DNA of 64,000 bases from Dipteris shenzhenensis (taxonomy: Eukaryota > Polypodiophyta > Polypodiopsida > Gleicheniales): assembly GCA_047967505.1 (NCBI GenBank), contig CM106538.1, one strand, 5' to 3'. The first letter of the stretch is position 1; each line of letters opens with the position of its first letter. The position numbers and the translations under genes were made by a program. This document shows, one piece after another, positions 1 to 11,170 of the stretch. The notes under the pieces are model-generated. The model did not search any database, was not told where the DNA came from, and saw only the letters and a list, made by a program, of their open reading frames with translations.

Positions 1-282
1 TTTGAACTAGAATATTTTACAATATACAGAAGAATCTTATATTAATTAAATTATAGGATAATTATCTTCATTCTATCTTTTAAATACTATTTTATTTATT
101 ATATACATCCAATAAAGATTTAAAGAATTTAAAACCAGATCGATTTAAATCTAAGGACAATACTCGAATTGCCAAATATATAATGATAAAAATAGAAAAT
201 AATGTGTAATGATAAAAATACAGTGTGCAATGTGTTTTGATATTTAAATGAAAATATCAATTAACAACACAATGCAATTAAC

Positions 283-1006
283 AAGAGCCGAGGCTGAAGC
301 TTACTATGTATGATGGAGGTGAATTGGTGGATGTCACACTTTATAGTCAGGCTGTTGGATGCCTTATATACTTGTGCAATACACGGCCGGATATTCAGTA
401 TGCAGTATCTCAGGTGAGCAGATATATGCACAGCCCAAAGACAACACATTGGTAGGCTGTAAAATGCATCTTCAGATATTTGCAAGGCACAAAGTCTTTT
501 GGTTTGATGTTTCCTAGGGGGGTGACTTGCAGATGCATGGTTACAGTGATTCGGATTGGACTGGAGACTATGATACTAGGTAGTCCACTAGTGGTAATTG
601 TTTCCTTTTGGGCAAAGCTTGCATTTCTTGGCTGAGCAAGAAGCAATCTACAGTGGCTACTTCCTCATGTGAAGCTGAGTACAGGGCAGCTTTCACAGCG
701 ACAGTTGAGTATGTTTGGCTTCGATGTTTGTTCGTTGATCTTTGTCTCTTATTGGAGGGTCCTTCTCCAATTCTCACTGATAGTCAGAATGGTATAGTAG
801 TGGCAAAGAATCCTATGTTTCGTGCTCACACGAAGCACATTGAGGTTCATTATCATTATGTCAGAGAGAAGTTACATACAGGGGAGATCAGTATGATCTA
901 TGTGTCAACGCATGACAATGTTGCAGACATTTTCACCAAAGCACTTCCACGTGAGAAGTTTGAGGCATTTCGCAGTGCCCTAAACTTATCTCCTTTTGGT
1001 GATTGA
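283..1006 (+). pseudogene. Copia-A pol fragment: end of RT plus RNase H
   Basis: This is the 3' end of a Ty1/copia polyprotein, the part that reverse-transcribes element RNA and degrades the template. From about 283 to 600 the + strand matches the end of the RT domain of the fuller copy at 30.1-33.8 kb, but stop codons interrupt it. From 608 an open frame of 132 residues encodes RNase H, with KKQSTVATSSCEAEYRA (catalytic E), ILTDSQ (catalytic D) and DNVADIFTKALP near the end. Homology to the fuller copy begins abruptly near 283, so everything 5' of that is missing. It is a truncated, inactive copy; its LTR follows directly. Confidence 0.9.
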
Positions 1007-1043
1007 TCACTACCTTGTACACCACATTGGCACTGCAGGAGGG

Positions 1044-1315
1044 TGTTAGAATTATTATTATATTCTAGGCGGTGGCCAATGTAATGTAATAAGTGGGTTA
1101 GGGGCACTTTTCCCTCTTAGAGGTTTTTTCCCCTAACCACAATCTTATCTCTAACCGTAAACTATGGTTAGTGATTAGATAGGGTTTTGTCACTTAGACA
1201 AAGCCCTCATCTCTTTCATTGTACTTCACTTCATTTTCCGTACACTTTGGGAGTGACCTACGTTCGGCTCACTCTCTACTTGCTCACTCTTGCTCTTGCT
1301 TCCATTTTTCTCACA
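1044..1315 (+). repeat. Copia-A 3' LTR (272 bp)
   Basis: The LTR begins TGTTAGAATTATT right after a purine-rich tract (GCAGGAGGG, a polypurine primer) and ends TTTCTCACA, giving the TG...CA ends of LTR elements. It aligns by eye with the LTRs at 28235-28472 (minus strand) and 33825-34095, sharing the GGGGCACTTTTCCCTC block and the TTTTGTCAC block. No second LTR is present here because the 5' part of the element is missing. Confidence 0.88.
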
Positions 1316-3220
1316 GGGATGTCCTAGAGTTACATAAACTTGCGTTGAGTGGGCTGAGAGATTCACAATTGCACATTGTTCTCCAAGGTTTAAATGCACT
1401 ATGATGATTCAAATCTGAATACAAGGAAATCCTATGCATGTGGACAAGCGGATGGTTGCTAGTGGTCATGGAACAATCAGTGGTTGTACGAGTCTTTTGG
1501 TGCATAGTATTCAAGGCTTGTTCGTGCGATCTTTGGAAATTTTTGAAAGTTTGAGGTGCGAGCTTTGAAAAAGAAATCTGAAATTTGAAAAAAGGGAGAA
1601 GGGGAGGTAAAACATTCACATGACATGTAAAGAAGCATAGGATCTTCTACGGATCCTCTTCAATACAAATCTTCAAGAGGTCGATCAACTCTCATCTGTT
1701 GTGAGAATCAAAGATGTATTCCTATTGCTGTAATTCTGTACTACTTCCCTCTGCCAAACGCCCTTCTTGGTTTAGCGAGGGTAGTACAGCCTATTTGGGA
1801 AGGCCTCCATAAGGGCGGCTCTATGGTCCATCAGCCCTAAGAATGGCCTGCAATAAAACCAGCATAGAATGCTAATTGAGTTTACTGGTGCAATAACATT
1901 TGTGATGCTGTCCATTGCTAGCCTTTGCTGTAGTGAAATAGCCATGGAGTGGTCTTAAAAAATTCTTTATTAAAGGGATGTACTAGAATAACTTAACTTG
2001 CTTTGAGTGGGCCTAGAGGTGCACAGATGTGCATTGTCCTCCTAGCAGCTGATCCACTATTTGTATGCCGATCCAATATTTGTATGAAGTTTGCTCTATC
2101 AGGCTTCTCTACTTTGAGACATAAACTTAAAGTCTTATTACAAATCAGTTAAAATGGAGGTTATGATATTTCTTACTAGAGTTGGTCTCTCAAAACTCTC
2201 ACTTTTCATTGTGACACTCTATCTTCCTTCGATGTTTTCCATATATGTTTCTTGCACGATGTCACCTTGATTTGTAAAACTGTGTTATGGGCCGCATCAG
2301 GTCAAATAGCAATGCCAAATTTGTGGTGGGTTAATCGTCACTCGTTTTGCTTGTTTGTTTATGAAGAATTTGGAAGATTGATAATTTCAATGCTATCTAA
2401 TAAAGAGTGAGTTACATCAAGCGTACATTATAGCGTGAATGTGGTTTGCAGAGATTGGGTTTGATCGGGATAGGTCTGCAGACTTTACGTCTCTTGGTGA
2501 GTCGCACGATCATTTGCAAATATATTTCAATGAGTATACAGAATATTGCTCTAGTATTTCTGTGTTCTGAATGTTTTGGAGTAGTGCAAGTGCTTGTGGG
2601 AAGAATGAGCTTTATTGGCATGTGTACTAAAGGATTTTTCAAGTTTTGAAAAGTTCATTTTGGGTTGATAACCTAGCTATTGTAACGCCTTGCCATATCG
2701 CTAGCAAATACACAATGGACATTAACACTTGCTGATGAATGGGTAAGTACGTCAGCAAAGCCAATTCAAAATCAGGTTCCTCTTGCACTTCAATGGGTCA
2801 AAATGGACAAAGGGTGGTGTGCTTAACCATTGTGGAAGCATATGTGAGAGTCTAAGAGTACAAATCAATTAAAAATGATATATCGCAGAAAGAGACGGAA
2901 GAAAAATGTTCAAATTGATTCCAAATAGGCAGCTCTCGCAAGGTAGATGGCTGCGTAAAAATCACCTAACTCAAATGCACTCTAAGCTGCCATGCACTCA
3001 CTAACAACCTTCCTTGAATGCCATGGAGTTGGGGCATGAGGCCCCCTATTCATAGGCGGGAGGCCACACAAGGTCAGCCCCTATTGGATGCATGTTGGTG
3101 GCGGCCCTTTGGGCTTGAATTCCTCAGCCCATGAGGATCAGCCTATGGTGTGTTCTATTTTGGCTTTTTATTTACAGTTAGATGGGCTTGATGGGGACCC
3201 CCCTGCTGTAGTCATGGTTG
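1316..3220. other. No gene seen; contains a diverged repeat pair
   Basis: No convincing coding region or RNA gene. The segment starting GGGATGTCCTAGAG at 1316-1400 recurs in diverged form at 1976-2059 (GGGATGTACTAGAA). The first copy begins exactly at the copia LTR border, suggesting that the insertion hit an older repeat. The remaining short open frames lack recognisable domains. Confidence 0.5.
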
Positions 3221-3318
3221 TTAAGACACTCGTGTCTTATGATAAGACATTTAAGGCACTTAAGACACGTGTTTGACCTTAAGGCACCTTTAGACACTCT
3301 TTTTTTTATATAAAAAAG
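3221..3318. repeat. Cluster of small palindromes
   Basis: AAGACAC-TC-GTGTCTT is an inverted repeat at 3223-3238. It is followed by further AAGACAC/AAGGCAC words, and then by a T-run / TATA / A-run hairpin at about 3300-3317. It could be the end of a small MITE-type element, but no target-site duplication was identified. Confidence 0.35.
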
Positions 3319-3487
3319 GTGTGGTGGGTAGGGTGTAACAACAAACATTGAGTTTGACTTAACCATGCTATCGTTGATGGTGACTTTGGATCCAGCAGTG
3401 GGAGTGACCTCATTAGATGAATCTTGAGAGCTTTGACTCTTGAGAGTTGAAAGTTTCCTTTCAATTATATGTATTGAGATGTAGATT

Positions 3488-4402
3488 TCATTCATGTCTC
3501 ATGTGATTGAGAGCAAATAGAGAAGGCATTGTAGTGGGATCCTGCATGTGCATTAAGCGTGCCACAGTTGCTGCATGCATGATGTCTTGTATGCCCTTAT
3601 GCTGCTGGGTATTAACCACAGCCTGCATCTTTGGAGTGAGACCAGACCTGTACTTTCTTACCTGGGTCTTCGTAAAGACCTTCTTAAAGGGAGAAATATG
3701 CAAGTATGCATCCCAAAACTTCTGATTATAGGCCGGTATTGTGTCTCCTACATCCGTATGCAAACAGTCCTAGGCAATGAGAACATGGTCTCTAAATTGC
3801 TAAGGCATGAACTGCTTGTAGAAGGCTTTCTTGAAGCCCTTCCACTTCTTTGGAGTAGAACCAGTTGTGGTCTGTGCACTCCACCATGCACTAGCTGTGT
3901 AGAACCAGTTGTGGTCTGTGCACTCCACCATGCACTAGCTGTCCCTGCTACATGTAAACTAACCATGCATAGCTTGGAGGACTCAGAAAAATTCTCTGTG
4001 CCAAAAGTTGCATCAAACTGCTTGATCAATTGCATGGCCTTCTCTGTATGACCATACCTGCCATTTAATGTAGCAAACCTGACAGAATTCCCACCTTTGA
4101 ATTCCTTAGTTTTTGCTTTCATAGCTGCATGCTTTTCCTTAGATGACTTCTTCTTCTTAGCTTCGATGACCCAGAAGAAGAAGATGATGATGAAGATGCA
4201 GAGGTGGAACTCGAAGAAGAGGAAGAAGAACTTGAATCTTTTTGTTGTCCTCGTAACTAGGCTTTTTAGTCTTCCTCGATGCATCCTCTGAAGGAAGAAT
4301 AGGAGCTGTACTCAAAGAGCTTTTCTTGCAAACTCCTTTTGAGTTGCTCCAGAGGGAGCTTTCTCTGTCCTTTCCTCTACAAGAGATTCTACCAATTTGC
4401 AA
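3488..4402 (-). pseudogene. Decayed Ty3/gypsy-type gag
   Basis: This encodes a retrotransposon capsid (gag) fragment. Reading right to left it has a K-rich start, then a core containing AGTASAWWSAQ, then WKGFKKAFYKQFMP (seen only after a frame change and just before a stop), then KFWDAYL and KYRSGLTPKMQAVV. These match the W-x(n)-F-x-F and GL...M spacing of the retrotransposon gag family. A 44-bp tandem duplication at 3855-3942 shifts the frame, and further stops follow. No protease or RT is attached in this window, so the element is a fragment. Confidence 0.65.
3855..3942. repeat. 44-bp tandem duplication inside gag
   Basis: The word GTAGAACCAGTTGTGG starts at 3855 and again at 3899, and the two 44-bp copies look identical. 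Because 44 is not a multiple of three, the duplication breaks the gag frame on the minus strand. Confidence 0.9.
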
Positions 4403-5285
4403 AATAGAGGATCCCTTCGTGCCTCTACTACTTCAGCAAGCAATTCTCTATAAAGCTCTCTTTGTTAGATTGCACGCCCTCTTCATGCCTGACTTGGGCA
4501 GTATCTGCAACTCCCTCATGGGATGTAACCGTCGTCAGGTTTAGCTTAACCATAGGTCTGCCACCTCAGCAGCTTGGCTGGCTGCCACATCAGCATCTCT
4601 GCACAGTTGCCACATCACAAACTGCTACATCAGCACTGATTGCATGCTATGCCATGTGTTAGTGTCACGTCATCGCCTAGTTGGCGGTTGCGACATCAAC
4701 ACCCAGGTGGCATAAGCTTTTTTTTTGTCGGCTCAACAACGGGGATTCATGCCCAATAACGGAGAATTGCTGTGGATTCTTTGCATTTGCAACTTTCTGA
4801 TCATTTGCAGCGTCTCAAGGCTTCAGTTATCATGTGATGCATTTACCCTTGCCCAGTAGATACTGGCGTAGTCTAGATAGTGTCAAGGCTATTAATTGCA
4901 TCGCCCACTTCCTTTGCCCAGCCTTCAACTAGCCTCTCTGATTTGACAAGGCGGACTCACTCACAACCTCCGTTTAGAACCAAAAAGAGAGGCGGCACAT
5001 CCACAATTGAAGCATGATACCCTTTGACTAACACCCGCTTTGCTTCACGCCCATGCAATTTCTGAGAGTGTGCGGTCCGCCTTTTTATGCAAAGGGGTAC
5101 TAAAATCCTACCTTGCGTTATCTCTGTCAGTACACGCGTTTACCTCACAGGCCACTGGTAACTGTGCGCTACAGATGTCCATTAGCATTCGCTTCACCTC
5201 CACAAGCTGGCAGAAGCACTTTGCCGAGCACCCATACAATTCTGGATTGTCTTTGTCATAGAAGACATAAGAATCTTGCGCACAC
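4403..5285. other. No gene seen; degenerate CCACATCAGCA-like repeats
   Basis: Between about 4559 and 4712 words such as GCCACATCAGCA and GCTACATCAGCA recur irregularly, a decayed minisatellite. I recognise nothing in the remainder up to the T-run at 5286. Confidence 0.5.
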
Positions 5286-6440
5286 TTTTTTTTTTTTGGT
5301 GAAATCTTTTATTTCTGTGTGGGAAACCTCAAAAAGAGGTGAAAACCCACCAATAAGTACAAAGAGAAAATTTACAAGTAAATCCTTAGAGAGAAAATCT
5401 CATGAGGCAACCAAGTAAAAATTTACATATCAGTTGGAGGAGACTCCAACAAAACATCATCCATTTTCAAACTATTGCCTTGTAAAAATTGATGCGATGG
5501 AGTGACAACGCCATTAATAAAACATAGTTGTTTTTTGCCCTTGTGATTCTTCTTAAGATAAGCGGGTAGCCGAAACTTTTGAACCACAGGATCAAAAACC
5601 TACTGCAACTAGGGATGAAAAGACTCCAAGGAACAAGGAACATTAGGATCCGAGACTGAGAGGCTTTGTAATGGGGCCGGCATATCAACAAGCTTCTCAG
5701 GGGAAGGAACATGAAACTCCACAGAAAAGGAAATATTTGCATCCGGAATAACAGTATCTGGAGCTGAAGGACACTGTAGATTTTCTTCCACTTCATGCAT
5801 AACAGCAGAATTTTGCAGCAGTGAAGAAGAATGTGACAGAACAACTTCAGACGTCGAAGTAGCAGCAAAAACCGGATCACAAAGGACCTGACAATCTGAC
5901 ACTGTAGGTAGTGGATCCGGAACAGATAAAACAGCAAAAGGATTCGAATCTTGAACCAGCTTAGCCTCCTGAAATTTCCTCCAGACCTTAGCAGGTTTGA
6001 AAAAATGCCAGACTTCCTGTGTACTGGAAAAAGAAATAGGAACCGTAGGAACCGGTACAGGAGGAGGAGAACTCTTCAGAACAGGAGCTGGCGAAGAAGA
6101 AGAAGGGCATGCTCTGGCAAAATGACCAAGTTGGTGACATTTATAGCAAGCATTGGAAAAGGAGGCAAAACGAAGAGGAATCCGGAGAGGATGAGAAAAT
6201 CCAAAATCCAGTTCCAGATATGAAGGTATGAGCTGCTCCATATCCCAAAGAACACATATCCGAATATCTTTGCTTGTGACCAGAAAGTCTTGTTTAGGAA
6301 CGAAAAGGACACGGCCCAGCAGACCTGCAAGAGAAGGAACTTACTGAAGAAGTGGAACTGGCAAATCCTTGAGAGTAATCCAAACAGGACAGTTGAGAGA
6401 TTGCGTAGCTTGGAGCAAGATGATCAGGCTGAAGGAGTAC
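5286..6440 (-). mobile_element. LINE-type ORF1-only unit A (3' part)
   Basis: The unit is antisense. Its 3' end is marked by a T-run at 5286-5297 (its poly(A) tail). Directly inside that is a 3' UTR of about 125 bp with a stem-loop at 5319-5350 (GTGGG/CCCAC outer stem, CTC/GAG inner stem) that recurs in units C and D. The ORF1 stop is at 5423-5425, so ORF1 is followed directly by the 3' UTR and tail with no ORF2. The upstream part is cut at about 6440, where unit B begins. Confidence 0.75.
5423..6440 (-). pseudogene. Unit A ORF1 (CCHC protein), damaged
   Basis: ORF1 proteins of plant L1-type LINEs bind element RNA. In order, the fragment contains the end of a DUF4283-like domain (CPVWITL, PKQDFLV, DIRICVLWDMEQ), a CCHC zinc knuckle CYKCHQLGHFARAC, a proline/serine-rich stretch, and a C-terminal block (ESFHP, DPVVQKF, LKKNHKGKKQLCFI) ending near SPPTDM. 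That C-terminal block is shared with units C and D. Two TAG codons occur near ESFHP (about 5600-5615). The N-terminal third is missing. The ORF1 family assignment is good; a function for the C-terminal block is unknown to me. Confidence 0.72.
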
Positions 6441-7274
6441 GAAGAGAGACCACTGGAGAAGAGACATTTGACAATGGAGTAACAAGCGGAGGTTGTACTC
6501 TTCTCCATTCCTGTCTGAACTTAGATTTCTGTGAAGAAATAGCAAGGGGAGACAGAACCGCCTCCTTAGGAGCTGGTTGAACCATAGAAGAAGGGCAGCT
6601 GCGAGCAAAATGACCCAGTTGCTTACACTTGTAACATGCATTGGGGAATGAAGCAAACTGCAATTTTATGCACAACGGATGAGTAAAGTCAAAATCAATA
6701 TCCAAACAAGCAGGGATAGATTGGGCCATATCCCATAGCACACAGATTCGAATATCTCTGCTCTTGACTACGAAATCTTGCTTGGGAAAAGGCAACACTC
6801 TTCCGAGAAGGGGGGCAATAGAGGAAAGATGAGGAATAAGAGGAAACGACAAAGCTTTGAGGGTAATCCAAACAGGACAGTAATGCAAAAGATTCTGTGT
6901 ACGATTAAATAGGGGATCCCAAGGCATAACATAGGCAAAAAAACCAGCAACAGGAACCCGTGCCATGCTAACCAGCTGATTGAACCAATCAACGTATGAA
7001 CAGGGGCAGCCACAGGAACTGAAGCAGGTGGGATTGACGGTGAAATATGTACGCGAGCAGGAAAAGGAGGGTCTAGAACAACAGCGGCAGAAAGTGATGA
7101 AGTAGGAGGAGAAAACGTGGCTTCAGGCGAAACTGATGCAATAGGAAAAGAAAACGGGGCTTCATGTGGGGTATCACATATAGGGTCAAGCTGGTGGTCA
7201 GGAGCTTCAGAACGGGAAGCAGCAAGAAATGGCGTAGGGGAAAACAGAAGGGTTGCAGGAAGCAGCTCCTCCAT
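6424..7274 (-). pseudogene. Unit B ORF1 (N-terminal half), damaged
   Basis: This is a second antisense ORF1. The likely start is the ATG at 7272-7274 (MEELLPATLL). A Pro/Ser-rich N-terminal region is followed by a DUF4283-like segment (VAGFFAYVMPWDPLF, HYCPVWITLKAL, PKQDFVVKSRDIRIC) and a CCHC knuckle CYKCKQLGHFARSC. A frame change separates the Ser/Pro-rich start from the DUF4283-like part near 6980-7010. The coding sequence stops at 6424 where it runs into unit A, so the same knuckle domain occurs twice in a row in one orientation. The upstream side is a poly(C)/(CA) tract. Confidence 0.65.
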
Positions 7275-7285
7275 GATGGCAAAAC

Positions 7286-7334
<49 letters not shown>

Positions 7335-7484
7335 CGGCGCAGGGGAAAACGGAAGGGTTGCAGGAAGCAACTCCTCCGTGATGGCAAACCCCCCCCTCCC
7401 CCACACACATACACCCACACACCCACACCCACACACACACGCGCACACACCCACACACCCACCCACACCCACACCCACGCCGCC

Positions 7485-7515
<31 letters not shown>

Positions 7516-7519
7516 ACAT
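7231..7519. repeat. Poly(C)/(CA)n tract with 105-bp duplication
   Basis: Long C runs at about 7285-7302 and 7483-7501 are combined with (CA)n and ACCCACAC stretches. The segment GGCGTAGGGGAAAAC...GATGGCAAA at 7231-7284 recurs at 7336-7389 (period about 105). It lies between the 5' end of unit B and the poly(A) end of unit C. The many H/T/P-rich or C/G/V-rich open frames here are microsatellite artefacts. Confidence 0.9.
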
Positions 7520-9558
7520 ATTTTTTTTAATATAGTGAAATCTTATATTTCTGTGTGGGAAACCTCAAAATAGGTGAAAACCCACCAATAAGTACAAGGA
7601 AAAAATTTACAAGTAAAGCCTCAAAGCGAAAGTCATGAGGCAGCCAAGTAAAAAGTTACATATCAAGCTGGAGGAGGATCAAACACAGCATCCTCCAGCT
7701 TCAAATTATTGCTTTGTAAAAACTGATGCAGTGATGAAACCACACCATCAATAAAAACAAGCTGTCCTTTACCCTTGTGATTCTTCTTGATATAGGCTGG
7801 TACCCGAAATTTTTGAATCACAGGTCAAAAACCTGTTGTAACATGGGATGAAAAGATTCTAGTAAAAAAGGTACTTCTGCATCCCGAACAGAAGAAGACT
7901 CTGGCACAGGCATCAAAGGCAAAGGGGCTAAATCAACCTTTGTATCCTCCAACGAAAGAGCTGCATCTGATAAAGTAGAACTCAGCATTTCAGCTTCACT
8001 TTGAGGACCAACTTGAGAAAGAGCAGGGGCAGCATCCTGTATAATCCCCTCTGCAAGGGGCACATCCATATCCTGAGAGGAAGGAGGCTGAAGATGCTCA
8101 ACAGGAGTCGCATCCTGAACTTCTTCAGCAAGAGAAAGAGTGGCCTGTGATTTTTCTACCTTCCTCCAGTAATGCTTCGGAGCAGTAAAAGAAGGCTTAT
8201 CCAACAAAACCTTAGCAGAAACCGGAGGAGAAGGAAGAGTAAACTTCACAGCTGAAGAAGGAGCAGGAGGAGTGGTCATGGAAGTAGAAGGGTAGGCACG
8301 TGCAAAATGACCAACCTGACAACACCGATAATAGGATGTAGGAAAAGAATCAAAATGTAGCCTGATGCGCATTGGATCAGCAAAGCCCAAATCAAGATCC
8401 AGAGTAGATGGCACAGGTTGCATCATATCCCATAAGATACAGAGTCAAACATCACGGGTAGCCTGCAAAAACTCCGGTCTCGAAACATGGAGAGGCCTCC
8501 CCAGAAGCGCTGCAAGAGTTGGCAGAGGCTGAAGAAGAGGCACAGGCAGCGCTTTGAGGGTAATCCAAACCGGACAATGGTTAGAAGAGAGGCAGACGGA
8601 TCAAATAGGGGATCCTAGGGCATCACATAAGCAAAAAAACCCGCTCCAGGAACACCAGCACGACTGACAAGGCGCTCAACCACATCAGTCGAAGAGCAGT
8701 GGGCATAGTAAATTCCTTTGCCTAGAAAGACAAAGGAAGAGATACAATCCGGATCCACTGCAACATCAGTTCAATGACGAAGATGAGCTGAAGATAAAAC
8801 CCTGCCCATAAAATAGAGGCAGACTCCCAATTGCTGAGCGTGACGAAGACCGGAGACCAAAAGGGCAGAATCCAAGGAGCGAACAAGCGGGGAATATGAT
8901 AAAGGAGCTTCTGTGACAGAGGAAGAGCACAATTGGGGAAGAAGATCCAGCTGGGAGAGAAGGACCATCAGAAATATCTAGCTTTGCCGATTTGACTGAA
9001 GGCGAGGCAAACACACCACCATGCTTCTGCCGAAGAAAAGCATGAGTAGTAGGAGTAGAGGCAGAAAGAGGAGAGGCTGAGGCAGAAAAAACAAAGGAAA
9101 CAGGTGTTGAAGCAGCAGGAAGGGAGGAGGAAGATGACACCGAGGGCTGCAACACCGGAACAGAAGGCAAAAGAGGCGCAGGGACAGATGGAGGCTGTAT
9201 AGCCTGTACGGACGGCTATACAATAGGGTTTGCAGAAAGAAAAGGCAGAGAGGAAAGCTGCTGCAGGCTAGAGGCTGTAGGACTTAGTCCCGAGGGCTGT
9301 ACGGAGGATGTAGGAGAGGCAGCAACCTGTACGGACTGCGTGAGAAGAGTAGATGAAGGGTGAGACTGAACACAATAGGGCTGGGACTGTACAAACGGGC
9401 GCGAGAAGGGAGCAAGAAGCTGTACGGACAATACGGATGGGGCTGGGAGGTGAATAGAGGATGACGGAATAGAAACAGAGGGGGACGAAGGGTCGACCAG
9501 GGCTAAGGGGGCTCCAGAGCTCTCCATTGCTCACCCACCCACCCACACACACTCTCTC
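7520..9558 (-). mobile_element. LINE-type ORF1-only unit C
   Basis: This is the most complete antisense unit. It has a T-run at about 7520-7528 (poly(A)), a 3' UTR with the shared stem-loop at 7555-7585, an ORF1 spanning 7663-9527, and a short GT/GA-rich leader up to 9558. No RT or endonuclease lies between the ORF1 stop and the tail. The chromovirus at 9559 was inserted into the leader microsatellite, so the true 5' edge may continue at 16667-16693. Confidence 0.72.
7663..9527 (-). pseudogene. Unit C ORF1, full length but frameshifted
   Basis: The start is taken as the ATG at 9525-9527 (MESSGAPLALV), directly after the GT-rich leader. A long Ser/Pro/Val/Gln-rich N-terminal region is followed by a DUF4283-like region (GAGFFAYVMP, then a shifted frame) and a knuckle CYKC-type motif degraded to YYRCCQVGHFARAY, in which first and last Cys are replaced. 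An acidic/Ser-rich linker leads to the conserved C-terminal block (ESFHPMLQQVFD, then VIQKFRVPAYIKKNHKGK after a 1-base deletion near 7830) ending DPPPA. Several frame changes and stops make it inactive. Its N-terminal part is enriched in CTGTACGG words. Confidence 0.68.
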
Positions 9559-10224
9559 TGTGACGCTCCAATTTTGTATATGAAATATTTTGGAATATAT
9601 ATCATAGATAGTGTTCAAAAAGGATGGTTTTGATGTTTTGAAGGTTTTTGGAAAGTTTGGTGTTGGTCCAAAAATTTTGGTTTTTGTCCATTATGGTGTC
9701 GGCTGGATTTTGCGGCTTGATTAGAGAGATAATTTGAAGAAATTTTGTATGAGAGAGTTCTAGATCTTGTTGAGTAGAAAAACTTTGTCCTAGTGAAAAA
9801 TTTGTGGTTCACTCGTTTGCATGCTTGTATGGAGGGCAGAAGTTGCTAACAAAGTGGTTTTGAGCTAAAAGAGCATCTAGATTTCTGTGTCAAGAGTTGC
9901 AGGCATTAGACGGAGGTCGAGATGGAAGAATTAGCCATGAAAGGTGAAATGCAAAGGGAAAGAAGAGGGTCCGATCTTCGAGATGAGCTATTGAGCTTGT
10001 CCATTGGATCTACGAGGCAGGCGTGGTGATGCTCCGAACAAGGCCATTTTCATGCCTTAAATTTTTTTTTTTTTTAAAAAGAGAGACGTCGAAATTCCGT
10101 ACGCGTTTGCTATCATAAGCGCATGCTAACAGAAGGTGAAAAGCACACGCATGCTTTTCGAGAAAAGCTGTTTTTTGGCCGATTTTGAAGGTTTTTGGCG
10201 GCTTATTTTGGAGTCGTGAAAGGC

Positions 10225-10232
10225 TATAAAAG
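10225..10232 (+). promoter_or_regulatory. TATA box of chromovirus LTR
   Basis: TATAAAAG lies in the 5' LTR, and the identical box is at 16193-16200 in the 3' LTR. Its position upstream of the leader repeats and of the primer site fits the U3 promoter of a retrotransposon. The transcription start itself is not visible. Confidence 0.6.
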
Positions 10233-10268
10233 AAGAGGAGATCGTGAGAAGGAGAACATACAATCCAA

Positions 10269-10405
10269 CGCACGCATATCGAGGCTGTACGAAAGAGAAT
10301 AGAAGGCATGTATCTCGAGGTTGCTCGAGCGAAGAGAAGGCACACATATCGAGGTGCTGCGAAAGTGACAATAGCGCACGCAAATCGAGGCAGTGCAAAG
10401 AAGAA
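10269..10405 (+). repeat. Four ~35-bp repeats downstream of TATA
   Basis: Four diverged units start near 10269, 10306, 10340 and 10374. Each is built around a GCAYRYATMTCGAGG core followed by a CGAAAG/CGAAGAG-type stretch. The array is preserved in the 3' LTR at 16237-16375. It would lie in the transcript leader. Confidence 0.75.
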
Positions 10406-10694
10406 GATACGATCAAGATATTTTGAGAGTGAGAGTGAGAGTGAGAGTGTGATTGAGATTTGATCGTTTGATCATCTGATTTGAACATCTTCATGCGAGT
10501 GAGAGTGAGAGTGAGAGTGAGATAGCTCGGGGGTGGACGGGTGGTATCGAGCTCCTTCACGGAGTGATTCTTCTCCGAAATTATTGTAAAGGCTCATCAG
10601 TTTGATTCATACTGCAATCTCTCTTCTTTTTCATTGGTGATTATTATCTTGCTACAATTTTGATCGTGATTGTGAAAGAACGGTGCCTGACAAG

Positions 10695-10706
10695 TGGTAT
10701 CAGAGC
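10695..10706 (+). other. Primer-binding site (initiator tRNA-Met)
   Basis: TGGTATCAGAGC, two bases after the 5' LTR end, is the classic complement to the 3' end of plant initiator tRNA-Met and primes minus-strand DNA synthesis. Confidence 0.92.
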
Positions 10707-11170
10707 ACGGTTTCGATGGCAGACAACGAGGCAATTATGAAGAAACTAGAAATACAAGATTCATTGATTTGAAGGCTAACCATGGAATTAAACAGATTGT
10801 CCAAAGGAAAAGACGTAGCGGATGATGGAGCTAGTAGTGGTGCTGCTGGCAGAAATTTAGAAGATGAAGAGGTCTATGTCGAGCTTGGTGCCGGGGTACC
10901 GAGCCGAAGGAGATAAAGAGGTGAGGAAGATGTTGCCGAAACTGCTCTTTTGCAAGTTTTTAAGAAAGCGAAACTCTCTGAATTTGATGGTGAGAAGAAG
11001 ACCGGGGAAGATTTGGAAGTGTGGCTTGAAGAACTTGAAGATTTCTTTGCCCTACGAGAGTTTGATGAAGCGGGAAAGGCTAAGATCGCGGCACTACAGT
11101 TACGTGGAGTTGCAAAACTATGGTGGAAGTCGCATGTGCAAATCCGACAACGTCAAGATCAACCCATCAC

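Larger units (their letters stand above)
9559..10692 (+). repeat. Chromovirus 5' LTR (1134 bp)
   Basis: It runs from TGTGACGCTCC to GTGCCTGACA. It contains an A/T homopolymer region near 10058, the TATA box TATAAAAG, a four-copy ~35-bp repeat downstream of it, and two GAGAGT-type runs (about 10430-10450 and 10497-10522). Confidence 0.92.

Noticed and set aside
7117-7535. Several overlapping open frames rich in His-Thr-Pro or Cys-Val-Gly on both strands
   Set aside because: They arise purely from the poly(C)/(CA)n microsatellite and have no domain content.
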